Assembly (NCBI GenBank): GCA_910588905.1
Contig: CAJURZ010000016.1
Location: 1 to 13,803, forward strand
Origin: an uncultured Eggerthellaceae bacterium
Lineage (GTDB): Bacteria > Actinomycetota > Coriobacteriia > Coriobacteriales > Eggerthellaceae
Direction of reading: 5' to 3'
Length of the DNA stretch: 13,803 nucleotides
Shown: positions 1 to 8,000 of the stretch, piece by piece
How positions within the stretch are numbered: the first letter of the stretch is position 1
Layout: the number at the start of each line of letters is the position of its first letter
Notes under the pieces: generated by a model
Database searches by the model: none
What the model saw: only the letters and a program-made list of their open reading frames with translations
Told to the model about the DNA's origin: nothing
Position numbers and translations under genes: made by a program

Positions 1-1093
1 GCCAAGAGGTAAGGCGATACCACTCCAGGTCATCTTGGCCATTGGCCTCAGACCAAGTGGGGGCATCGGCATACGCTACGCCAGAAGGAGAGTTGACGCC
101 GCTCAAGGTCACAGAGAACGCACCTCGCATCTTCTGGTCATCGGTCTGGCTTATCTTCACCTTCCCCGTTGGAGCAGACACCTTGAACGTCGCCCCGCCC
201 ACAAAGGAGCGCTGGGTACCTTTCAGAGCATAGGCATGCACCTGGTAGTTTCCCGCTGTGGCATGCAGAGACACCGGGATGTCGTTACCCCAAGCAGCTC
301 CCCTCTTCGTCGAGGAGTACCACCTCAGATCATCTTGGCCGCCTGCATCTGACCAGACAGCGAACTGAACGGCATCTGCCATGGCTGCATAACCACCTGA
401 AGCAGAGACGGAGAACCAGGTCTCAGGGGCGTTCACAGACGCCTTGACCGATGAGGGGGCCAAGGTGATGTTGGCACTCGCACCGCCGATGAATACGCGG
501 TTTCCTTGAGAAGTGGTAACGTAGACATGCGTAAGGTAGGTGCCCGGCTGACGATTGGGTGTGAGACAGGGTAGCTCACGAGTCCAAACGCCTTGCCAAG
601 AGGTAAGGCGATACCACTCCAGGTCATCTTGGCCATTGGCCTCAGACCAGGTAGGTGCCTCAACGAAGGCGATCCCCGTAGAGGGAAGACCGCTCACGAC
701 TACCGAGAAAGCCCCGCGCATCTTCTGATCATCGGTCTGGGTGATATCTACTTTGGCAGAAGACATCCGATCCTCAACTATAGGCTCGTCGACAATTGCG
801 TCATCATCCTCATCAGGGTCTTCTTCAGAAACGGCAAGATCCTCGTTCTCTATTGGATCAGAAGGAATCGACGGCTCGATCACCTCATCCATGGGAAGCT
901 CATCTTCACCCTGAACATTAGGCTGTTCGGAGTCTTCTTCCTCATTAGGAAAAGTCTCGTCAATGATAGGTTTTTGCTCTACGCTGGATAGATCGTCCTC
1001 ACCGATCGCTGCAAAAGCGCTCGCCGGAGCCAAACCAACACAAAGCGCAATGGTCAACAAAGATGAGATGATATTGTTCAATCGAATGCCCAT
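1..1093 (-). CDS. Secreted GBS_Bsp-like repeat protein, C-terminus beyond left edge
   Basis: The frame is open from the ATG at 1091-1093 to the window edge: 364 codons visible and no stop, so the gene continues left. Residues 1-28 form a signal peptide (short basic start MGIRLNN, hydrophobic core, ASAFA cleavage region). Residues about 30-108 are a strongly acidic, low-complexity linker rich in Glu, Asp and Pro. Then come GBS_Bsp-like repeats at about 114-212 and 216-308, and the start of a third at about 311. Each carries the WSEANGQDDLEWY or WSDAGGQDDLRWY core. The start is supported by GAGGG (1101-1105) seven bases upstream; an in-frame ATG at 1109-1111 is possible but has a poorer ribosome site. 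The repeats are almost identical in DNA to those of the transglutaminase gene at 5019-8534. Any catalytic or anchoring domain lies outside the window, so only surface location and a probable wall- or glycan-binding role can be inferred. Confidence 0.88.
   Translation of the reverse strand, partial: MGIRLNNIISSLLTIALCVGLAPASAFAAIGEDDLSSVEQKPIIDETFPNEEEDSEQPNVQGEDELPMDEVIEPSIPSDPIENEDLAVSEEDPDEDDDAIVDEPIVEDRMSSAKVDITQTDDQKMRGAFSVVVSGLPSTGIAFVEAPTWSEANGQDDLEWYRLTSWQGVWTRELPCLTPNRQPGTYLTHVYVTTSQGNRVFIGGASANITLAPSSVKASVNAPETWFSVSASGGYAAMADAVQFAVWSDAGGQDDLRWYSSTKRGAAWGNDIPVSLHATAGNYQVHAYALKGTQRSFVGGATFKVSAPTGKVKISQTDDQKMRGAFSVTLSGVNSPSGVAYADAPTWSEANGQDDLEWYRLTSW
402..649 (-). repeat. 248-bp segment identical to 6247-6494 in the neighbouring gene
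   Basis: Read base by base, 402-649 equals 6247-6494 with no mismatch (offset 5845). The flanking mismatches are at 401/6246 and 650/6495. Both copies lie in the same orientation and the same reading frame, within Bsp-like repeats of two different genes. Positions 1-131 likewise equal 6440-6570 (offset 6439) up to the window edge, with the first mismatch at 132/6571. Confidence 0.95.
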
Positions 1094-1136
1094 CGGCCTA
1101 CCCTCGTCCATACTCGTGCATTGCATATAAATGATG

Positions 1137-1958
1137 TTACTCCAGAGCTAGGTCGGCTGGATCGATGCACGTGTCTTCTCGCTGCGCGGGAGCACTGGAG
1201 CCAGAGTTATTGCTTACTGAATCGTATCCACCTGAACCTGAACCATAGCTATATGAATGACTCTGCTGCGCTGCAGCTGCGGCCTCCGCTTCAGCTTGGG
1301 CCCGAGCTTCAGCCTCGGCGGCAGCCTCAGCTTCGGCCTGAGCAACCGCTGCTGCCGCATCCGCAATATGCTGCTCACTTTCAAGGGTGCTGACCTCGGC
1401 CTCGTTCTCAAGGTAGGTCAGATAACCAAACCCAGTAGCTGCATCATATTTGACTGCAATGTCCTCCACGCCAACCAATCCTGTTAGGCTCAGTTGATGC
1501 AACACGAAGAGCGTTCCATCAGATGCAGTGAACTGTACGTCATAAACCTCATTCAGCAAGAGATCCTCACCGGTCTCGCTTGCTCCCACCACAGTCTCAT
1601 TCTGAACCTCTTCGCTATCAGGCATTGAGCCCTCCACCTCAACCACAACGCCCTCGAAGAAGATGTCTGCTGTCTGGCCTGCTTCCCACACCTGATCTGC
1701 CGTCATGATGTTCGCGGAATACTCAGGAGCATCCATCAGTTTGAACTGGACTCCTACGATGGACTGCTCAGTGTCATTCTTGATGGGCAGATCAACGACA
1801 GAATCGCTTTCAGCGCCGATCACCAGATCATAGGACGGCTGCTCTTCGATAGCAGGCTCCTCCTCGACCGCTTCCTGCTGACTGCAACCCACAAGTCCCA
1901 CAACGGCAAAGCATGCCGCAGTCCCCATGATAGCCAAGGTGCGAATGATGTTCTTCAT
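1137..1958 (-). CDS. Lipoprotein with Ala/Glu-rich and Ser/Gly-rich tail, function unknown
   Basis: This is a 273-residue protein with a lipoprotein signal: basic MKNIIR, a hydrophobic core, and lipobox LVGC with the lipidated Cys at 25. It should be tethered to the outer face of the membrane. An acidic spacer (26-42) leads to a probable beta-rich domain (about 43-190) that I do not recognise as a named family. Residues about 199-231 are almost only Ala, Glu, Gln and Arg and probably helical. Residues about 232-258 are Ser/Gly/Tyr-rich and flexible. The ATG follows AAGGGGG (1970-1976) with an 11-base spacer. It lies 61 bp after the SGNH-protein gene and 43 bp before the next gene on the same strand. 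A perfect TATAAT at 2027-2032 might give it its own promoter. Its place directly behind the O-acylation pair suggests an accessory role at the envelope, but nothing in the sequence proves this. Confidence 0.87.
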   Translation of the reverse strand: MKNIIRTLAIMGTAACFAVVGLVGCSQQEAVEEEPAIEEQPSYDLVIGAESDSVVDLPIKNDTEQSIVGVQFKLMDAPEYSANIMTADQVWEAGQTADIFFEGVVVEVEGSMPDSEEVQNETVVGASETGEDLLLNEVYDVQFTASDGTLFVLHQLSLTGLVGVEDIAVKYDAATGFGYLTYLENEAEVSTLESEQHIADAAAAVAQAEAEAAAEAEARAQAEAEAAAAAQQSHSYSYGSGSGGYDSVSNNSGSSAPAQREDTCIDPADLALE

Positions 1959-2019
1959 GGACGAATGTTCCCCCTTCTGCGCATTGAAGCCAGTTCGGCC
2001 TCTCGCAAGCCATCTTTCA

Positions 2020-3525
2020 TCAGCTGATTATAAGATCAAACGTTGCTACCCTCAGAGAAGAAAAGTCGGAGCGGACAAACACTTCAATCCTGACCGCTTT
2101 GTTCAACCACTGACCGCTTCCCGCATAGACCGTATAACCATTATCAGAGCCATCGCCAGTGCACGCGAACGCCTCATAGGTTCTCGTAAGACCCTCCTCA
2201 TCAGAGACGCGCACGAGCACATCATCATCCGGCTGTAGTGCAATGCCTTGAACGCAGCCAGATACCGAGATAAGGCTTCCTTCAACTTGCACGTCACAGG
2301 TAGCTGAAGCATCCGCAGCATCTATCACATCGACGAAGTCCGCATCCGCTGCGGGACACGGCATGATGAATGCCTCGTTAGCCAGATCCGCCACGTGACG
2401 TTGCGCCCGCTCGACAACTACGCAGTCATAGGCTTCATCAAGAAGCTGCAAGCCATTGTAAGGGACCATCTTGTCGAATCTCGCCGTTTCGGTTTCGCAC
2501 GCGAAGAAGGGAAGCAGCCCGATGGCGAACGAGTCTCGGAACATGAGTATCGTACCGTTGGATGCGGCGACCGAAGCATAGGGGTTGGATTCGGTAGGTT
2601 CGGTCACCACAATTCCGTCATTGGGATCAGCACCTTCGACATAATCCCAAAATGCCCCGCTCCGCATCGTCCCCGTTTCACCTGAGCCATCGTTGACCCC
2701 TACGGCATACCAATCCGTTTCGGGGATGGCTGAAACGGGATAAAGCATTCGATTCAAGTCTCCGACGTAGTCTTTCCGCTCTATCAGATCCGCTAGATCG
2801 ATCCCCGCCGTCTCCAGGGAAAGCGCATCTGCAATGGCATCATGCCCAAGGAGCGCACCCTTATCGCTCCAATGCGAATCACGCAAAAAATACTGAACGC
2901 CTCCAGCTTCGGTTAGCACTGAATGCATGTCAACGTGTCGCACTTCATAGGCATCAAGCCACACCTCGAGCATTTCCATGTCATCATTCGCAACCTGTGG
3001 ATAGTAATAAGGCATATCCGACCCATACAAGGAGTTCTTGTCAGGGGCCACCGTGAAAACGAAATCGGCACCCTGCGCCGAGCACCAATCTTGCAGCATC
3101 CGCAGATTGTGCGCTATGTTGCGTGCCTGCCTTTCGTGTAAGGGGGCTTTGTTCTGATAGTCTGCCAACGTGCCAGCGTAATACAGCCACCCTTCCGTCC
3201 CCAGGACAACGTTCTCTGCCGTGGAAACGCCGAACACCGAAGAGAACAAACGGGCATCCGCATCTACCAGGTTCTCTCGATAGGCAAAATGATCTGCAAA
3301 ATACTCTCCTAGATCAGAAAGATAACCCACATTGAATTGGTCCTCCAAGAATAGTTGGGGCGCTTCGGCAAGCTCACGATTCTCCTGAGTTGAATCATTG
3401 GGTGCCCAAGCCATGCCGACCAAGAGAATGAAAAGCGCTCCGATGACCAGTATCACGAAGATCCAGGATGATCCTTTATGAGCAGGCAACGGCTCTCTGA
3501 TGTCGTTCAGCGCTTTATCAGCCAT
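2020..3525 (-). CDS. AlgJ/AlgX-like SGNH-fold (DHHW) polysaccharide O-acetylation protein
   Basis: This 501-residue protein has a short cytoplasmic start, one membrane anchor at about 21-40 and an extracytoplasmic remainder. The family signature is visible: ENRELAEAP with the following FADHFAYRE region, then DSHW at 216-219 and MFRDSF with Ser332. By analogy with AlgX/AlgJ, Asp216, His218 and Ser332 would be the catalytic triad that passes an acyl group (usually acetyl) from the MBOAT partner to a sugar hydroxyl outside the cell. About 100 residues after the SGNH core (about 400-501) look like an added beta domain, possibly carbohydrate-binding. The gene lies 9 bp after the MBOAT gene. Its ribosome site AAGGGG overlaps the MBOAT stop codon, which implies translational coupling. 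The polymer substrate is unknown; the nearby exporter suggests a secreted wall glycan. The assignment to the superfamily is firm, the specific acceptor is not. Confidence 0.9.
   Translation of the reverse strand: MADKALNDIREPLPAHKGSSWIFVILVIGALFILLVGMAWAPNDSTQENRELAEAPQLFLEDQFNVGYLSDLGEYFADHFAYRENLVDADARLFSSVFGVSTAENVVLGTEGWLYYAGTLADYQNKAPLHERQARNIAHNLRMLQDWCSAQGADFVFTVAPDKNSLYGSDMPYYYPQVANDDMEMLEVWLDAYEVRHVDMHSVLTEAGGVQYFLRDSHWSDKGALLGHDAIADALSLETAGIDLADLIERKDYVGDLNRMLYPVSAIPETDWYAVGVNDGSGETGTMRSGAFWDYVEGADPNDGIVVTEPTESNPYASVAASNGTILMFRDSFAIGLLPFFACETETARFDKMVPYNGLQLLDEAYDCVVVERAQRHVADLANEAFIMPCPAADADFVDVIDAADASATCDVQVEGSLISVSGCVQGIALQPDDDVLVRVSDEEGLTRTYEAFACTGDGSDNGYTVYAGSGQWLNKAVRIEVFVRSDFSSLRVATFDLIIS
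2027..2032 (-). promoter_or_regulatory. Possible -10 box for the lipoprotein gene
   Basis: The minus strand reads TATAAT here, a perfect consensus -10, in the last codons of the SGNH-protein gene and about 70 bases before the lipoprotein ATG. No good -35 is visible; the 17-base position gives CTGAGG, three of six matches. It may be a weak internal promoter or chance. Confidence 0.3.
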
Positions 3526-3534
3526 CGCATCCCC

Positions 3535-4953
3535 TTAGAACCTGAAATAGATGAACGGGCTGTAAGCGCCACCTGCAAGCGAAAGCACGCATACTGCCAG
3601 CAGCCCAATGCAGATCGCGCTTCCAACCAGTTCCCATCCTTTTTGATGTGGCGTGGGCAAAGCTCGTATCCTCTCGCGCACTAAGGGGAGCACCGGAAGG
3701 GCGGCAATGGGCCCGACCACGAAAGAGAAGATGAAATAAGGGGTGAGCTGCGCACACCAAACAACCCACGCATCGACGTTCCACGACCCCCACCCTATGA
3801 CCATCTGAGTCAGCATGCAAAGCGCCTGATCGAAGGTCTCCGCTCGGAATACCACGAACGCCAACGTGACCACTAGCATGGCATAAAGCCACCCTAACGG
3901 TTTAGGCAGGCGCTTCACAGGAAGGTATTCCTCTATCAACAAGAACAGTCCGTGGATCAGCCCCCATACCACGAACGTCCATGCAGCTCCATGCCAAAGA
4001 CCGCAGCATACGAAGACGAATATCTTATTGAGCACAGTACGCCCGCATCCTTTGCGGTTACCGCCAAGGGGGATATAAAGATACTCTTTGAGCCATGTCG
4101 AGAGCGAGATGTGCCACCGTCGCCAGAATTCTTTGATGGAAGTAGAGATGTAAGGATAGTTGAAGTTCTCCTTGTAGGTGAATCCGAACATGCGAGCCAT
4201 GCCAATGGCCATATCCGAATACCCGCTGAAATCGAAATATATCTGGAGCAGATACGCCAGTGCGCCGAGCCATGCCAAGGGTGCATTCATATCATTCAAC
4301 GGCATTGCGAAGACAACATCTGCACACTTCGCCATCACATCTGCAATGAGCACCTTCTTCGCAAGCCCTAAGATGAAACGCTTGAGACCGGCCTGGACCC
4401 CGACAAGGGTGATCGTCCTTTGCTGAAGCTGATCGTCTACATCATGATAGCGAATGATGGGGCCAGCGATCAACTGCGGAAAGAAGGAGATGTAGAGCAG
4501 AACGCGCATGACGCTGCGTTGGGCAGGCACATCCCCTCGATATACATCCACGATATAGGAGAGCGCTTGAAACGTATAGAACGATATGCCAATGGGCAAG
4601 AGCAGATGTGGTTCGGGGATGAGAACCGCGCCATTCAAAAACCCGTTGATGGTCTGGATGAACCAATCTGCATACTTGAATAACCCCAACGATGCCAGGC
4701 ACAGAACTATGCTCATGATGCAGAGGGTCTTCTTCAGCATCCCCCTCGATGCTCCAACAAGCAGCCCCGCACCATAGGTGAAGAGCGAAGTGCCGATCAT
4801 CAGCAGTACATAGACAGGTTCGCCGTAGGCGTAGAAGACGAGGCTAGCTATGATCAGCAGGACATTCTGGATGCTCGTCTTTCGTACAGCGAGCGCCAGA
4901 AGGAAGACCACTGGCAAGAAGACGCACAAGAATACGAGCGAACTGAAGACCAC
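3535..4953 (-). CDS. MBOAT-family O-acyltransferase, AlgI/DltB/PatA-like
   Basis: This 472-residue polytopic membrane protein has the length usual for AlgI-type enzymes. Family landmarks appear in order: FFPQLIAGPI at 157-166, YFDFSGYSDMAIG at 239-251, FWRRWHISLSTWLKEY from 276, IPLGGNR at 294-300, GLWHGAAW at 318-325 with the putative catalytic His321, His334 in GLIHG, and the typical C-terminal FIYFRF. Such proteins move an acyl group, normally acetyl, from a cytoplasmic donor across the membrane to a partner that modifies an exported polysaccharide. The partner is the SGNH protein encoded 9 bp downstream. The start is GTG (4951-4953), preceded by AGG about ten bases upstream. The gene follows the transglutaminase gene by 65 bp with no clear terminator between, so both may share a transcript. 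A DltB-like D-alanylation role is less likely because no dltA or dltC is present. Confidence 0.93.
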   Translation of the reverse strand: MVFSSLVFLCVFLPVVFLLALAVRKTSIQNVLLIIASLVFYAYGEPVYVLLMIGTSLFTYGAGLLVGASRGMLKKTLCIMSIVLCLASLGLFKYADWFIQTINGFLNGAVLIPEPHLLLPIGISFYTFQALSYIVDVYRGDVPAQRSVMRVLLYISFFPQLIAGPIIRYHDVDDQLQQRTITLVGVQAGLKRFILGLAKKVLIADVMAKCADVVFAMPLNDMNAPLAWLGALAYLLQIYFDFSGYSDMAIGMARMFGFTYKENFNYPYISTSIKEFWRRWHISLSTWLKEYLYIPLGGNRKGCGRTVLNKIFVFVCCGLWHGAAWTFVVWGLIHGLFLLIEEYLPVKRLPKPLGWLYAMLVVTLAFVVFRAETFDQALCMLTQMVIGWGSWNVDAWVVWCAQLTPYFIFSFVVGPIAALPVLPLVRERIRALPTPHQKGWELVGSAICIGLLAVCVLSLAGGAYSPFIYFRF

Positions 4954-5018
4954 TGTCTATTCGCCTGCCCTACGATCTTCGGTTGCTTCGTGCTTCGGTT
5001 CTCGTACCTGTACGCCCA

Positions 5019-8000
5019 TCACCAAGGCCGATAGGTCAAAGGAGCGTTCTCGTAAGTAACCATATAGAAGTTCCGGCCCGCAATAGCGTGGGTAGACTGC
5101 GGATCGCAAATGTAGGTTGCTCCATTGATATAGACCTCAACCCACCCGTGCGCATTCCACCCACCCTGCCGGTTCAACGCATGGCCAGCAATAGCCTTCG
5201 CATTGTATCCTGCGGCCTTAGCCAACCACTCAAAGAGCGCTGCATAGCGATAGCAATTACCTCCACCATTACGATACATCTCGATCGCAAATGGCACGGT
5301 CCAGTCTCCTGTAGGGTACTTCGACCCACTGATGTAAGGATAGCTAGCAACGTAATCGTACAGCGATCTCAAATCCATTCCATGGTTCGTGATGATGCTC
5401 CCCAGAATGGCATCCAGCTCAGGATTACCAGAGGGCGAAACGTCATCTTTAGATACCTCAAAAGTAAACGAGGACGCGACTGTGCCCCCGTATCGGTAGG
5501 CATGCACAGCAACCGTACCCGAGTCATGAAGCTGACGACAATTGATATCCGCCTGCCACGTGTCAGCAGACACCCGTTGCGCGGGATACCAGACGAGGTC
5601 ATCTTGTCCATTAGCCTCAGACCAGACAGCAAATGACATCTCCTGGGTAGAAGGCGCTTTCCTGACTCCTATGGTACGTTTACCTGATCCCATGTCCCCT
5701 ATCACGAAAGGACAATTATCAACGACCATAGTAGCCTGGCACCCACCGATACAGCCTCGCACGCCGTTCTGGCAGGCGACATAGATATGGTTCTCGTAGA
5801 TGCCATCTTGCGCCCGGTGTTCAGTGGCGCTCACGACCACTATCCAGCCCGTGGCCGTAGACCCTTCCGCTTGATGCCATGCAAGGTCATCCTGCCCATT
5901 GACGACAGCCCACACCCCATCTGATATAGCAGATATCCCCGAAGGAGCATGAACGTCATGCACCTTCAGCTTATAGACATTGGTGTCGGTAGATAGAAGT
6001 TCCACCTTCCCGCTCGGAGCAGACACCCTGAACGTCGCACCACCCACGAAGTAGCGCTGCCCGCCTTGCAGGGCATAGGCATGCACCTGGTAGCTTCCCG
6101 CTGTAGCATGCAGCGATACCGGGATGTCGTTGCCCCAAGCAGCTCCCCTCTTCGTCGAGGAGTACCACCTCAGGTCATCTTGGCCGCCTGCATCCGACCA
6201 GACAGCGAACTGAACGGCATCGGCCATGGCTGCATAGCCACCTGAGGCAGAGACGGAGAACCAGGTCTCAGGGGCGTTCACAGACGCCTTGACCGATGAG
6301 GGGGCCAAGGTGATGTTGGCACTCGCACCGCCGATGAATACGCGGTTTCCTTGAGAAGTGGTAACGTAGACATGCGTAAGGTAGGTGCCCGGCTGACGAT
6401 TGGGTGTGAGACAGGGTAGCTCACGAGTCCAAACGCCTTGCCAAGAGGTAAGGCGATACCACTCCAGGTCATCTTGGCCATTGGCCTCAGACCAAGTGGG
6501 GGCATCGGCATACGCTACGCCAGAAGGAGAGTTGACGCCGCTCAAGGTCACAGAGAACGCACCTCGCATCCTCTGGTCATCGGTCTGGCTTATCTCCACC
6601 TTCCCGCTCGGAGCAGACACCCTGAACGTCGCACCACCCACGAAGTAGCGCTGCCCGCCTTGCAGGGCATAGGCATGCACCTGGTAGCTTCCCGCTGTAG
6701 CATGCAGCGATACCGGGATGTCGTTGCCCCAAGCAGCTCCCCTCTTCGTCGAGGAGTACCACCTCAGGTCATCTTGGCCGCCTGCATCCGACCAGACAGC
6801 GAACTGAACGGCATCGGCCATGGCTGCATAGCCACCTGAGGCAGAGACGGAGAACCAGGTCTCAGGGGCGTTCACAGACGCCTTGACCGATGAGGGGGCC
6901 AAGGTGATGTTGGCACTCGCACCGCCGATGAATACGCGGTTTCCTTGAGAGGTAGTAACGTAGACATGCGTGAGATAGGTGCCCGGCTGACGGTTGGGGG
7001 CAAGACAGGGCAGCTCGCGGGTCCAAACGCCTTGCCAGGGGGTGAGGCGATACCACTCCAGGTCATCTTGGCCATTGGCCTCAGACCAAGTGGGCGCCTC
7101 AACGAAGGCGATCCCTGTAGAGGGAAGACCGCTCACGACTACCGAGAAGGCCCCGCGCATCTTCTGGTCATCGGTCTGGGTGATCTTGACATCACCGGTA
7201 ATGGGAACATCAGCCTTGCAGTACAGTTGGCCACCTGCATAGCTGACAGACACATTCGCCTTCTTGCCCTTTGCAGTCCACGTATCATTGCTGAGCTTGT
7301 AGGCAGCGATACGGAAGAGGACATCGTTGTAGGCCTCTGTAGTGAGCAGATTCGGAACGGTGATAGCGAAATCCACCTCACCAGCATCGAGCTTCATTTG
7401 GATCAGAGAAGCTGAGGGGGCGGCAAGGCCATTCACAGCACCACTCCGTATGAAATAGTTGTTATCAAGGGACGAAGACTCGTAGCCCGGCACCGGCCTT
7501 GCATGATCGGGATGGACGATCTTCATGATCGCATCCGTCAAGCCGAAATACAACCGCTTTCGATCGAATCCCGGTACGTCATATCCCGGATCATCCCACG
7601 TAACGTCAACTTGGTACCACTTGCCATCCATCTTGACAGCAGTCCACACATGGCCGTTACCCTCCATACGACCAGTAGAGATACCCACTTCATTCAAGAG
7701 CATCACATAGGCGCGATGGTAAGACTCGCAGGTTCCATAACCCCGAGCTAGAACACCTTCCGCATTGCAAAAATCGTAGCCAGGACCGTTGGGTGCGAGT
7801 GACGGCTTCAGGACATATTCGGCTTTATCTACGATGTAATCATGGAGCCACAGCGCCTTTTCGTAGTCAGTGCTCATGCCTGCAGCTGAGCAAGAAGCCG
7901 CGATATCTTGAACGAGTTGCTCGGTGGATGGTGCGCCGGTTACATCAACCGTGATCCTCTTCTTGGCCGTGCGGGCTGGCTGACCGGAAGCGAGAGGCTC

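Noticed and set aside
593..991. 132-residue plus-strand reading frame opposite the left repeat gene
   Set aside because: The minus strand encodes a signal peptide, acidic linker and Bsp-like repeats that match the neighbouring gene. The plus frame has no ribosome site or recognisable family and partly recurs wherever the repeat DNA recurs.
4954..5018. Terminator between the transglutaminase and MBOAT genes
   Set aside because: The 65 bp contain short CGAAG-type direct repeats but no stem followed by a U run, so I do not call a terminator.
4983..5636. 217-residue plus-strand reading frame over the end of the transglutaminase gene
   Set aside because: It is antisense to the second transglutaminase domain, whose catalytic motifs are intact, and its composition is rich in Arg and Ile as expected of a shadow frame.
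6001..7188. CRISPR-like or satellite array
   Set aside because: The repeats are 594 bp, in frame and coding for Bsp-like domains, with no short spacer pattern.
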